Assembly (NCBI GenBank): GCA_000759755.1 | Contig: BBMW01000009.1 | Location: 372,001 to 436,000, forward strand | From: Citrobacter werkmanii NBRC 105721 | GTDB taxonomy: Bacteria; Pseudomonadota; Gammaproteobacteria; Enterobacterales; Enterobacteriaceae | Reading direction: 5' to 3' | DNA length: 64,000 nucleotides | Part shown: in pieces, positions 18,772 to 27,311 of the stretch | How positions within the stretch are numbered: position 1 is the first letter of the stretch | How the letters are laid out: every line of letters starts with the position of its first letter | Notes under the pieces: generated by a model | Database searches by the model: none | What the model saw: only the letters and a program-made list of their open reading frames with translations | Told to the model about the DNA's origin: nothing | Program-made: the position numbers and the translations under genes

Positions 18772-19884
18772 TCATTGATTCGCCTGCTGCCACCAGGCCG
18801 CAAATGTTTGGTCCGGTTCGGACAGTATGACCGGTTCACCCAGCATCGGCGTCAGCAGTCGGTAATCTTGTTGGCGGCTTGCAAGCGCCAGTCGTTTGTA
18901 CGGATCATCCCAGGTATGTTTCGCCAGAACAAAACGACCTGCGTGCCCAGGCAAAACGGCTTTCGCATGCAGATCCGCCGCGGCCTGAGCCGTCTCTTCC
19001 GGCATCATGTGAATAAACTTCCAGTCCAGGTCATACTGACCGTTCTCCATAATCGCCAAATCAACCGAGCCAAACTGCTCGCCAATGGCTTTAAAATGCG
19101 GTCCATAGCCGGAATCACCGCTGTAATAAATGTTCTGTTCCGGCGTTTCAAACATAAAGCTGGCCCATAGCGTCTGATTACGCTTAATGCCTCGTCCCGA
19201 AAAATGGCGGGCTGGCAGAACATGCACAATCAGTGAGTCCGTCACTCTGACGGACTGATTCCAGTCACGTTCGTCGATTATTTCGCTGCGCATTCCCCAA
19301 TAACGCAGATGCGACCCCACCCCCAGCGGCGTAATCACCCGCTTAATCTTTGGCATTAACGCCTTGATGGTGGCGAGATCCAGATGGTCATAGTGATCGT
19401 GCGAGATGATAAGCAGATCGATCTCCGGCATTGTCTGTGCGGTCCACGGATAATCCCCGGCAAAGGCTTTATTTAGAAATGAAAACGGCGCGGCATAGTT
19501 GCTGAACACCGGATCAATCAGGATGCGTTGACCCGCCAGTTGCAAATACCATGAAGAGTGACCCAGCCAGACCAGAGTATCCTGCTGCGGCGGTAACCCG
19601 GCGAGATCGCTCGCCACCAACGGTAACGGCTGTGCTGGCCGCGCATTTTCACGCTTAGCGACCAGAAACTCCCACCAGGCCGCCAGCATACCTTTGTTAC
19701 CGGTATAGCCCGGTGTCGGCAGCTGGTTATGAAACTGTCCATCACGATAGTGTGGCGACTGTTCAACCTGACTCAGTTGTGCCCCTTGCGGCGCCTGGCC
19801 AAATCCGGCATTGAGTACAAACGGTAAACTTGTAGCAGCGGCAATAAGCATAATAACAACCACACAAACTGTGAGACGCTTCAT
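18772..19884 (-). CDS. romA: RomA, metallo-beta-lactamase-fold protein
   Basis: 370-residue protein with an N-terminal hydrophobic segment (about residues 3-20), so probably periplasmic or membrane-anchored, and a metallo-hydrolase domain with the zinc signature SHDHYDHLD plus downstream GDSGYGPHF and LPGHAGRF motifs. The domain resembles the UlaG/NAPE-phospholipase-D-like branch of the superfamily. romA was named in Enterobacter and Klebsiella as a gene linked to outer-membrane change and multidrug resistance; the reaction is not known. First gene of romA-ramA, divergent from ramR. Confidence 0.9.
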   Translation of the reverse strand: MKRLTVCVVVIMLIAAATSLPFVLNAGFGQAPQGAQLSQVEQSPHYRDGQFHNQLPTPGYTGNKGMLAAWWEFLVAKRENARPAQPLPLVASDLAGLPPQQDTLVWLGHSSWYLQLAGQRILIDPVFSNYAAPFSFLNKAFAGDYPWTAQTMPEIDLLIISHDHYDHLDLATIKALMPKIKRVITPLGVGSHLRYWGMRSEIIDERDWNQSVRVTDSLIVHVLPARHFSGRGIKRNQTLWASFMFETPEQNIYYSGDSGYGPHFKAIGEQFGSVDLAIMENGQYDLDWKFIHMMPEETAQAAADLHAKAVLPGHAGRFVLAKHTWDDPYKRLALASRQQDYRLLTPMLGEPVILSEPDQTFAAWWQQANQ

Positions 19885-19939
19885 ATCCTGACCTTAAACG
19901 CGCCTCCTTTCCGCTGGTTTGCGCGACTGACCCTTGATT

Positions 19940-19985
19940 ATGAGTGAGTAAGCACTCATTATAGAAATCGAAAGTTCGCCGTCAA
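19940..19985 (-). promoter_or_regulatory. romA-ramA promoter with RamR operator
   Basis: A perfect inverted repeat, ATGAGTG and CACTCAT separated by 6 bp (19940-19959), matches the RamR target known from Klebsiella and Salmonella. On the minus strand a TATAAT -10 (19958-19963) and a TTGACG -35 (19980-19985) are 16 bp apart, and the palindrome overlaps the -10 and the expected start site. RamR bound here would block romA-ramA transcription. The promoter is read from sequence only. Confidence 0.88.
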
Positions 19986-20074
19986 GATGATTTTCAATCT
20001 TTGACATTCGCCGTTGCGGTGCTGCAAAGGCCGTGATTCAATCATGTTTTTTACAGACTTAAGGGTAAAGTGTA

Positions 20075-20656
20075 GTGGCTCGTCCGAAGAGTGAAGACAA
20101 AAAATTGGCATTACTGGAAGCTGCAACCACAGCATTTGCACAATCAGGTATTGCGGCCTCTACCGCCGTAATCGCGCGCAATGCAGGGGTTGCGGAGGGA
20201 ACGTTGTTTCGCTATTTCGCGACCAAAGATGATTTGATCAACGAACTTTACCTCTTTTTAAAACACGATCTCTGCCAGTCAATGATGGCAAATCTGGATC
20301 GCTCAGTGACCGATGCCAAAACCATGACTCACTACATCTGGAATAGCTACATTAGCTGGGGTCTGAATCATACCTGCGGACATCGCACCATTCGCCAGTT
20401 GGCCGTCAGCGAGAAAATCAGTAAAGAAACAGAACAGAAGGCTGACGATATGTTCCCGGAACTGCGCGATCTTTGCCATCGCTCCGTGCGACCTGAATTT
20501 ATGTCGGACGAGTATCGCGCCTTTGGCGACGGGCTTTTTTTAACACTTGCAGAAACAACCATGGAATTCGCTGCCCGCAATCCTGCCCGCGCAACTGAAT
20601 ACATTTCGCTGGGGTTTGAAGCCATGTGGCGCGCCCTGACTCGCGAGGAAAAATAA
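20075..20656 (+). CDS. ramR: TetR-family repressor RamR
   Basis: 193-residue TetR-type repressor of ramA, matching Salmonella RamR along its length. The N-terminal helix-turn-helix is at about residues 26-45 ([22 protein letters not shown]); the ligand-binding domain follows. The start is GTG. A TTGACA at 20001-20006 may be its -35 region but no convincing -10 is seen. Loss of RamR raises ramA and drug efflux in clinical strains; here the gene is intact. It overlaps the ybdF start by 1 bp (TAATG), so an acquired locus is translationally joined to a backbone gene. Confidence 0.95.
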   Translation: MARPKSEDKKLALLEAATTAFAQSGIAASTAVIARNAGVAEGTLFRYFATKDDLINELYLFLKHDLCQSMMANLDRSVTDAKTMTHYIWNSYISWGLNHTCGHRTIRQLAVSEKISKETEQKADDMFPELRDLCHRSVRPEFMSDEYRAFGDGLFLTLAETTMEFAARNPARATEYISLGFEAMWRALTREEK

Positions 20657-21024
20657 TGGACGGAAAGACACTGCATGCCTGCGCAAAGCGCCTTGCGCTA
20701 GAACTGCCTTTCACCGAGCACTGCTGGCCTTTTGGCCCGGAATACGACGTGTTCAAGGTCGGCGGTAAGATTTTCATGCTGGTGTTTGAACATCACGGAC
20801 GCCCGCTGGTTAACCTGAAATCCGATCCGCAAAAATCATTGTTAAATCAACAGATCTACCCCAGCATTGAACCCGGTTATCACATGAATAAAAAGCACTG
20901 GATCTCAGTCTATCCAGGCGACGACATTACCGAGTCATTGCTGACGGACCTGGTGAATGACTCATGGCACCAGGTAGTGGATGGCCTACCCAAACGAGAG
21001 CAAAAGCACCTGCGCCCTGTCTGA
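20656..21024 (+). CDS. ybdF: MmcQ/YjbR-family protein YbdF
   Basis: 122 residues, the E. coli YbdF length, of the MmcQ/YjbR (double-wing DNA-binding-like) family: [28 protein letters not shown] and the C-terminal [12 protein letters not shown] are characteristic. Its biological role is not known. The ATG at 20656 overlaps the ramR stop (TAATG); the longer in-frame start at 20626 lies within ramR and is rejected. nfsB follows after 118 bp. Confidence 0.92.
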   Translation: MDGKTLHACAKRLALELPFTEHCWPFGPEYDVFKVGGKIFMLVFEHHGRPLVNLKSDPQKSLLNQQIYPSIEPGYHMNKKHWISVYPGDDITESLLTDLVNDSWHQVVDGLPKREQKHLRPV

Positions 21025-21142
21025 TTTATCGTTAACGTCGATAAGTGTTTTTGCATTTTTCTGTCTTATCTTTTTTCTGCTAACCCTGTACCCTGCTGGA
21101 ACAAAACGCACCCGCAGGGTAGGAAAATCACCAGGAGTAGTT

Positions 21143-21796
21143 ATGGATATTGTTTCTGTCGCCTTAAAACGTTACTCCACTAAGGCATTCGATCCGAATA
21201 AAAAACTGACCGCTGAGCAGGCCGAAAAATTAAAAACGCTGCTGCAGTTTAGTCCGTCCAGCACCAACTCTCAGCCGTGGCACTTTATCGTTGCCAGCAC
21301 TGACGAAGGTAAAGCGCGGGTGGCGAAATCCGCAGCCGGTGGCTTTGTATTCAACGAGCGTAAAATGCTGGATGCATCCCACGTTGTGGTGTTCTGCGCC
21401 AAAACGTCGATGGACGATGCGTGGCTGGAGCGCGTTGTCGATCAAGAAGAGTGCGATGGGCGTTTCGCTACCCCGGAAGCCAAAGCCGCTAACCATAAAG
21501 GCCGTACTTTCTTTGCCGACCTGCACCGCAAAGATCTCAAAGATGACAACCACTGGATGGCGAAACAGGTGTACCTGAACGTCGGTAACTTCCTGCTGGG
21601 CGTTGCGGCGTTGGGCCTGGACGCGGTGCCAATCGAAGGCTTTGATGCCGCCGTTCTCGACGCAGAGTTTGGCCTGAAAGAAAAAGGTTTCACTAGCGTG
21701 GTCGTGGTCCCGGTAGGTCATCACAGCGTGGAAGATTTCAACGCCGCGCTGCCGAAATCTCGTCTGCCGTTGGAAACTACGCTGACGGAAGTCTGA
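21143..21796 (+). CDS. nfsB: Oxygen-insensitive NAD(P)H nitroreductase NfsB
   Basis: FMN-dependent nitroreductase/dihydropteridine reductase of 217 residues, the same length as E. coli NfsB, which activates nitrofuran prodrugs. FMN and substrate regions are conserved: [24 protein letters not shown], and the C-terminal [12 protein letters not shown]. The ATG at 21143 has CCAGGAG 7 nt upstream; the in-frame start at 20981 is inside ybdF and is rejected. A stem (TACCCTGC at 21089-21096 with GCAGGGTA at 21114-21121) lies in its leader. E. coli nfsB is a mar/sox regulon member; no clear marbox is seen here, although ramA is close by. Confidence 0.95.
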   Translation: MDIVSVALKRYSTKAFDPNKKLTAEQAEKLKTLLQFSPSSTNSQPWHFIVASTDEGKARVAKSAAGGFVFNERKMLDASHVVVFCAKTSMDDAWLERVVDQEECDGRFATPEAKAANHKGRTFFADLHRKDLKDDNHWMAKQVYLNVGNFLLGVAALGLDAVPIEGFDAAVLDAEFGLKEKGFTSVVVVPVGHHSVEDFNAALPKSRLPLETTLTEV

Positions 21797-21807
21797 TTTT
21801 TTCCGTC

Positions 21808-21838
21808 ACGCCCGATGAGTATCACTGCCATCGGGCGT
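21808..21838. terminator. Hairpin between nfsB and the convergent HTH regulator
   Basis: Ten-base-pair perfect stem ACGCCCGATG (21808-21817) with CATCGGGCGT (21829-21838), 11 bp after the nfsB stop and 4 bp from the stop of the opposing gene. The minus strand continues into a short A/T stretch but has no strong T-run. Candidate bidirectional terminator. Confidence 0.5.
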
Positions 21839-21842
21839 ATCA

Positions 21843-22706
21843 CTACTGATTCAGCCACGCCAGAGCCTGCTCCCCCGCTTCATCCATCGGTAAATAAACC
21901 AGCAGCCGCGAACCGTTACGCGGGGCGGAATACCAGTACATTTGCTGCAAGCTAAAACGCCCTAACTGCGGATGAACAAAGTTTTTGACCTGATTTTCCA
22001 CACCGCGAACGTCATAACGCTGATGCCATAATGCTTCAAACTCAGACGATGCGGCAAAAAAGCGCGCCAGTTTATTTTCCCAAACAGGATCGCTGCGATG
22101 TTCCGCCATTGCCGCACGGAAATAAGAAACAAACGTCGGTAATACATCGCAGTTTGCTATACGGCTACGCCAGGTTTCATTGGTGAGATAGAGGTAAATA
22201 CAGTTGCGGTCTTCGCTCGGGAGCGTGGAAAAATCAACGCCCATCAACCGGCAAAAACTCTCATTCCAGGCCACGATGTCAAAACTGGGTTTCTGAATAC
22301 TGGCGGGCTGCGGCATCAGACTGTCGAGCATTTTTCGGGTGCCTGGTGTGATCCCTTCACACACCATCACCGGCGTGGATTCCGGTGGCGTCAATCCGGT
22401 CAGCACAAACAGGTGGCGGGTTTCCAGCGGACTGCATTGCAGCGCATTCGCCACATTCAGCAAGACCGCTTGCGACGGATTGACCTCTCGCCCCTGCTCC
22501 AGCCAGGTGTACCAGGTGACGCCCACGTTAGCCAGCATCGCGACCTCTTCGCGGCGCAGACCGGGCGTTCTTCGCCGCCCAATACGCGGCAGACCCAGAC
22601 GCTGCGGATCGAGGCTTTCCCGTCGCGCACGTAAAAACGCGCCAAGCTGCTTGCGGCTATCATCGGGGAGGATAACCGCGGATTCCTGTTGCGCTATTAC
22701 CGCCAT
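21843..22706 (-). CDS. XRE-type regulator with MmyB-like ligand-binding domain
   Basis: 287-residue transcription factor. The N-terminal Xre-like helix-turn-helix (about residues 20-95) has the family hallmark RRTPGLRREEVAMLANVGVTWYTWLEQG. The C-terminal part (about 125-280) fits the MmyB/MLTR ligand-binding domain (FDIVAWNESFCRLMG, HPQLGRFSLQQM). Such regulators usually control the adjacent gene in response to a small molecule. It is divergent from the MFS transporter, with an inverted repeat in the gap, so local control of the transporter is likely. This pair is inserted between nfsB and mscM relative to E. coli. Inducer unknown. Confidence 0.85.
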   Translation of the reverse strand: MAVIAQQESAVILPDDSRKQLGAFLRARRESLDPQRLGLPRIGRRRTPGLRREEVAMLANVGVTWYTWLEQGREVNPSQAVLLNVANALQCSPLETRHLFVLTGLTPPESTPVMVCEGITPGTRKMLDSLMPQPASIQKPSFDIVAWNESFCRLMGVDFSTLPSEDRNCIYLYLTNETWRSRIANCDVLPTFVSYFRAAMAEHRSDPVWENKLARFFAASSEFEALWHQRYDVRGVENQVKNFVHPQLGRFSLQQMYWYSAPRNGSRLLVYLPMDEAGEQALAWLNQ

Positions 22707-22731
22707 GGACTCTCCAGCATAGTAGTAACAA

Positions 22732-22755
22732 TACCAGTATAATCAGGAACTGGTA
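22732..22755. promoter_or_regulatory. Candidate operator between XRE regulator and MFS transporter
   Basis: Inverted repeat TACCAGT (22732-22738) and ACTGGTA (22749-22755) with a 10-bp spacer, near the middle of the 107-bp divergent gap. Position and symmetry fit a binding site of the flanking regulator. No experimental motif is known to me for this protein. Confidence 0.5.
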
Positions 22756-22813
22756 CCCGTTTAATTTTTCAGTGATGCTACGTCCATCTGCAAAATGATG
22801 CAATGGAGTTACT

Positions 22814-24253
22814 ATGAGTACATCAACTGTTTCACCCGGCCGCATAGGGTTGCTCCTGTTATTGACAGGCCAAATGCTCCCGCTCATTGATACATCAATT
22901 ACCAATGTCGCTCTGGATTCCATTACCCAGTCGCTCCAGGCCACTACCACGCAGCTTGAACTTATTGTCGCTTTGTACGGGGTGACTTTCGCCGTTTGTC
23001 TGGCGCTAGGCAGCAAACTTGGTGATAACTATGGTCGCCGCCGCCTGTTTATGGCGGGCGTCGTACTGTTTGGCATCGCCTCCCTTTTTTGCGGGATGGC
23101 GAATTCCATTCACATGTTGCTGAGTGCTCGCGTTCTACAAGGTGCGGGTGCGGCGCTGATCGTGCCACAGATCCTTGCCACCCTGCACGTCACGCTGAAA
23201 GGTCCTGCACATGCGCGGGCCATCAGTTTGTATGGAGGAATTGGCGGCATCGCGTTTATTGTCGGCCAGATGGGCGGAGGCTGGCTGGTTTCGGCAGATA
23301 TTGCAGGGCTGGGCTGGCGCAACGCCTTTTTTATTAATGTCCCGATCTGTCTGTTAGTTCTGATGTTCAGCCAACGCTATGTCCCGGAAACCACGCGAGA
23401 AACCCGAACCCGCATCGACTGGCTGGGCACCAGCAGTCTGGCTGCGATTCTCTGCTGCTTGTTGTTTCCCATGGCATTAGGCCCGGAAACCGGCTGGCCG
23501 TGGCAGACTCAGCTTGCTCTGGTCGCCATCCTGCCTTTGGGATGGTGGATGCGCAGCAATGCGTTACGACAAGAACAGACCGGGCAACATCCTCTCTTAC
23601 CGCCACGCCTGTTAAAACTCAGCAGCATCCGGTTCGGCGTGCTGATCGCATTACTGTTTTTTAGCGCCTGGTCAGGATTTATGTTCTGTATGGCGCTGAC
23701 GCTACAGGCCGGTCTGGGGATGGCGCCCTGGGAATCCGGCAATAGCTTTATTGCGCTTGGCGCAGCCTATTTTATTTCCGCCTGTTACGCACCGCGACTC
23801 ATTGCCCGCTATAGCACGGGACGTATTTTGCTCACCGGGCTGGTTATTCAGATCGTTGGCTTGATAGGGTTAATGTTGACCTTCTGGTATTCCGGTATGC
23901 ATACCACGGCCATTACGCTCGTTCCGGCTACGGCGTTTATCGGCTACGGTCAGGCGCTGATTGTGAACAGTTTTTATCGCATCGGTATGCGCGATATCGC
24001 CACGCACGATGCGGGCGCCGGAACCACTATTCTGAGTACGTTGCAGCAGGCGACATTAGGACTCGGTCCCGCCGTGTTGGGGGCGCTGTTCCTGCATCTG
24101 CAACAACATTACCACGGTGATTACACGCGCTCGGTTATCGGGTTTTTAGCCGTCGAAGCCACAATGATGACCGTACTGTTACTAACTACCTTTTTATTTC
24201 GCCGCACGCTGAATATTAATCCGGTGTGCGCCAGCATCGCCGCAAAATCGTAG
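22814..24253 (+). CDS. MFS drug-efflux-type transporter (DHA2, 14-helix family)
   Basis: 479-residue inner-membrane transporter with about 14 hydrophobic segments, fitting the DHA2 (EmrB/QacA-like) proton antiporters. Visible motifs are LGSKLGDNYGRRR (motif A, about residue 68), RVLQGAGAALIVPQ (motif B) and GGIGGIAFIVGQMGGGWL (motif C, antiporter signature). The start has GGAG 5 nt upstream. Export of a toxic compound is the likely role; the substrate is not evident. It is divergent from a ligand-type regulator that probably controls it. Not part of the K-12 order at this place. Confidence 0.87.
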   Translation: MSTSTVSPGRIGLLLLLTGQMLPLIDTSITNVALDSITQSLQATTTQLELIVALYGVTFAVCLALGSKLGDNYGRRRLFMAGVVLFGIASLFCGMANSIHMLLSARVLQGAGAALIVPQILATLHVTLKGPAHARAISLYGGIGGIAFIVGQMGGGWLVSADIAGLGWRNAFFINVPICLLVLMFSQRYVPETTRETRTRIDWLGTSSLAAILCCLLFPMALGPETGWPWQTQLALVAILPLGWWMRSNALRQEQTGQHPLLPPRLLKLSSIRFGVLIALLFFSAWSGFMFCMALTLQAGLGMAPWESGNSFIALGAAYFISACYAPRLIARYSTGRILLTGLVIQIVGLIGLMLTFWYSGMHTTAITLVPATAFIGYGQALIVNSFYRIGMRDIATHDAGAGTTILSTLQQATLGLGPAVLGALFLHLQQHYHGDYTRSVIGFLAVEATMMTVLLLTTFLFRRTLNINPVCASIAAKS

Positions 24254-24284
24254 GCAAGACGAGCGTAATTTGCATAAGCTCCCG

Positions 24285-24308
24285 ACAGCGGTCATCATAG
24301 GCCGCTGT
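24285..24308 (+). terminator. Hairpin between MFS gene and mscM
   Basis: Seven-base-pair stem ACAGCGG (24285-24291) with CCGCTGT (24302-24308), a 10-nt loop, then TTATTAAGGAG, so the Shine-Dalgarno of mscM follows at once. It may terminate the transporter transcript or act as a leader structure for mscM. Confidence 0.4.
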
Positions 24309-24324
24309 TTATTAAGGAGACATT

Positions 24325-25569
24325 ATGCAGGAATTGATATCTCAGGTAGAAGAACTCGGCATTGAAATAAACCACACCACCTCGCTGGTGATGATTTTTG
24401 GCATTATTTTTCTCACCGCCATTATTGTTCACGTTATTTTGCACTGGGTGGTGCTGCGCGCATTTGAAAAGCGCGCGAACGCCAGCTCCCGTCTGTGGCT
24501 ACAAATCATCACGCAGAATAAGTTATTTCACCGACTGGCATTCACCCTGCAGGGTATCATTGTCAACATTCAGGCCGCGCTGTGGTTACAAAAAGGCAGT
24601 GAAGCCGCAGAGATATTAGTGACCTGCGCACAGCTGTGGATCATGATGTACGCCCTGCTGTCCCTCTTCTCCCTGCTGGACGTTATTCTCAATCTGTCGC
24701 AAAAACTCCCTGCCGCATCTCAGCTACCGTTGAAAGGTATATTCCAGGGAATCAAACTGATTGGCGCAATTATCGTTGGGATTTTGATGATTTCCCTGCT
24801 GATTGGTCAGTCTCCGGCAATACTGATAAGCGGCCTGGGCGCGATGGCCGCCGTCTTAATGCTGGTATTTAAAGATCCAATCCTCGGTCTGGTGGCTGGG
24901 ATCCAGCTTTCAGCGAACGATATGCTCAAACTGGGCGACTGGCTGGAAATGCCGAAATACGGCGCAGACGGTGCGGTTATCGATATTGGTTTAACCACCG
25001 TAAAAGTGCGCAACTGGGATAACACCATCACCACTATTCCCACCTGGTCACTGGTATCGGACTCTTTTAAAAACTGGAGTGGGATGTCAGCTTCCGGTGG
25101 TCGACGCATTAAACGCAGCATCAGCATTGATGCCACCAGCATTCATTTTCTTGACGAAGATGAACGCCAGCGACTGCATAAAGCACACCTGTTAAAGCCG
25201 TATTTAACCACGCGTCATCAGGAAATTGACGAGTGGAATCAGCTATTGGATGCGCCTGAATCCGTATTGAATCACCGCCGGATGACCAATATTGGCACTT
25301 TCCGTGCCTATCTGAACGAATATTTACGTCACCATCCGCGGATTCGCAAAGATATGACGTTAATGGTACGCCAGCTTGCGCCGGACGATCACGGTTTACC
25401 GATCGAAATTTATGCTTTTACTAATACGGTAGTCTGGCTGGAATATGAAAGTATTCAGGCTGATATCTTCGACCATATATTTGCAGTGATCGAAGAGTTT
25501 GGCTTACGCATTCATCAGTCGCCTACCGGAAATGATATTCGCGCATTGTCAGGGATCTTTCAGCGTTAA
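24325..25569 (+). CDS. mscM: Miniconductance mechanosensitive channel MscM (YbdG)
   Basis: 414-residue inner-membrane channel (E. coli YbdG 415) of the MscS family, opening under membrane tension on hypo-osmotic shock. About five transmembrane segments precede the MscS pore/beta region ([22 protein letters not shown] about residues 170-191, then [30 protein letters not shown] in two blocks) and a cytoplasmic vestibule. It is collinear with nfsB and pheP as in E. coli apart from the inserted regulator/transporter pair. A strong bidirectional hairpin follows. Confidence 0.94.
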   Translation: MQELISQVEELGIEINHTTSLVMIFGIIFLTAIIVHVILHWVVLRAFEKRANASSRLWLQIITQNKLFHRLAFTLQGIIVNIQAALWLQKGSEAAEILVTCAQLWIMMYALLSLFSLLDVILNLSQKLPAASQLPLKGIFQGIKLIGAIIVGILMISLLIGQSPAILISGLGAMAAVLMLVFKDPILGLVAGIQLSANDMLKLGDWLEMPKYGADGAVIDIGLTTVKVRNWDNTITTIPTWSLVSDSFKNWSGMSASGGRRIKRSISIDATSIHFLDEDERQRLHKAHLLKPYLTTRHQEIDEWNQLLDAPESVLNHRRMTNIGTFRAYLNEYLRHHPRIRKDMTLMVRQLAPDDHGLPIEIYAFTNTVVWLEYESIQADIFDHIFAVIEEFGLRIHQSPTGNDIRALSGIFQR

Positions 25570-25586
25570 TCAGCAATGAGAAGCAG

Positions 25587-25619
25587 TGACCGATCTCATC
25601 ACCAGGATGAGATCGGTCA
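25587..25619. terminator. Bidirectional hairpin between mscM and pheP
   Basis: Fourteen-base-pair perfect stem TGACCGATCTCATC (25587-25600) with GATGAGATCGGTCA (25606-25619) and a 5-nt loop. It is 17 bp from the mscM stop and 4 bp from the pheP stop. It is very stable but has no long T-run on either side. Confidence 0.65.
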
Positions 25620-25623
25620 GATA

Positions 25624-27018
25624 TTAGCGGGATTTGCGGCGCAGCAGTTTGAAAGCAACAAACAGGAACAGGATCCATATCGGCAGCAGAATAGCGGACA
25701 GGCGCATATCATCCATGGTGCACATCAGCACCAGAATCATGCCGAGGAAGGCAATGCACAGATAGTTTCCGGCCGGATAAAGCAGCGCTTTGAACTGCGT
25801 ATCACGTCCTTTGCGGCGCATCGCCGCGCGGAATCGCAAATGCGCCAGACAAATCATAATCCAGTTTAGTAGCAGCGTCGCGACAACCAGCGCCATCAAC
25901 AGACTGAACGCTTTTTGCGGCAGCACATAGTTGATCAATACCACCAGTGACGTAATCGCGCCGGACAGAATCAATGAGTTCACCGGTACGCCACGACGAC
26001 TGACGCGGGTTAAAAACTTCGGCGCATTTCCCTGAACGGACAAACCAAACAGCATGCGGCTGTTCGAGTAAACCCCGCTGTTATACACCGACAGCGAAGC
26101 CACCAGAATGACAAAATTCAGCGCAGAAGCCACCACATTACTGTCAAGATTATGGAAAATCATCACGAACGGGCTGCTATTCGATTTCACTTCCACCCAC
26201 GGATACAAGGCCAGCAGCACCACCAGAGAACCGATGTAAAACAGCAGAATACGGTACACCACCTGGTTTACCGCTTTCGGAATACTTTTCTGTGGTTCCT
26301 GCGCTTCCGCGGCGGTGATCCCTATCAATTCCAGCCCGCCAAATGAGAACATAATCACCGCCAGCGAGAGGATCAATCCATTCCAGCCAGTGGCAAAAAA
26401 GCCGTTGTAACGCCAGAGATTATCGATGCTCGCATGTTCCCCGCCGTTACCGGAAAACAGCATCCAGATGCCAAAGCCAATCATGCCGATAATGGCCAGC
26501 ACTTTAATCAGCGCAAACCAGAATTCCGTTTCGCCATACAGACGTACGTTAACCAGATTGACGGCATTGATGATCACAAAGAAAGCGGCAGCCCAAATCC
26601 AGGTGGGGACATCGGGCAGCCAGTACTGCATGTAGATTCCGGCCGCTGTCAGCTCCGCCATGCCAACCAGCACAAACATCACCCAGTAGTTCCAGCCGGA
26701 CAAAAAGCCAGCAAAAGGTCCCCAGTATTTATAGGCAAAATGGGCAAACGATCCGGAAACGGGTTCTTCCACCACCATTTCGCCCAGTTGACGCATAATC
26801 AAAAAAGCGATGATTCCGGCTACGCCGTAACCCAGTAACACCGCAGGCCCCGCCATCTGAATGGCCGGTCCAATGCCCAAAAACAGGCCGGTTCCAATTG
26901 CGCCGCCCAGCGCAATTAACTGAATATGGCGGTTTTGCAACCCCCGCTGAAGCGTCGGCTCATTCGTCGACGCGGCATCAGGCACGCTGGTGCCAGATGC
27001 AGTTGACGCGTTTTTCAC
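25624..27018 (-). CDS. pheP: Phenylalanine-specific permease PheP
   Basis: Amino-acid/proton symporter of the APC family in the inner membrane, about 12 helices, near-identical to E. coli PheP from LQNRHIQLIALGGAIGTGLFLG onward. The GTG at 27018 (VKNASTAS) aligns with the E. coli start MKNASTVS, has AGGGG 6 nt upstream and gives 464 residues. An in-frame ATG at 27063 would add 15 residues (MLKEAPSIKTTQGKG) with only a weak ribosome site; it cannot be excluded. The N-terminal tail is six residues longer than in E. coli. It converges on mscM and is divergent from the J-domain gene. Confidence 0.93.
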   Translation of the reverse strand: MKNASTASGTSVPDAASTNEPTLQRGLQNRHIQLIALGGAIGTGLFLGIGPAIQMAGPAVLLGYGVAGIIAFLIMRQLGEMVVEEPVSGSFAHFAYKYWGPFAGFLSGWNYWVMFVLVGMAELTAAGIYMQYWLPDVPTWIWAAAFFVIINAVNLVNVRLYGETEFWFALIKVLAIIGMIGFGIWMLFSGNGGEHASIDNLWRYNGFFATGWNGLILSLAVIMFSFGGLELIGITAAEAQEPQKSIPKAVNQVVYRILLFYIGSLVVLLALYPWVEVKSNSSPFVMIFHNLDSNVVASALNFVILVASLSVYNSGVYSNSRMLFGLSVQGNAPKFLTRVSRRGVPVNSLILSGAITSLVVLINYVLPQKAFSLLMALVVATLLLNWIMICLAHLRFRAAMRRKGRDTQFKALLYPAGNYLCIAFLGMILVLMCTMDDMRLSAILLPIWILFLFVAFKLLRRKSR

Positions 27019-27311
27019 GCCCTTCCCCTGTGTCGTTTTTATTGAAGGGGCTTCTTTTAACATTTCAACCTGGTTGCCGCAAGGCGCAATCGTTTAACAT
27101 CATGGTTGTCAGCGATGCCTGAGCAGTTGTTATTTTTCATGGGTGGGCTCCTTACCAGAGTTCACGCTTTTCATAATTACAGTGAATTATTCTGGACGAA
27201 AAGGTATTGCAGGCCACAGAATGCACCTTACTGTTTTTCTAACATTTTCAAACGGGTGGGCCTGTTGTATTTAAGCCATTCGTTTTTGAGTCAGGCCAGG
27301 CAACGACTGTC

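Noticed and set aside
21040-21075. Possible marbox upstream of nfsB
   Set aside because: Only a loose match around TTGCATTTTTCTGTCTTAT; the GCAC and AAA parts of the consensus do not both fit.
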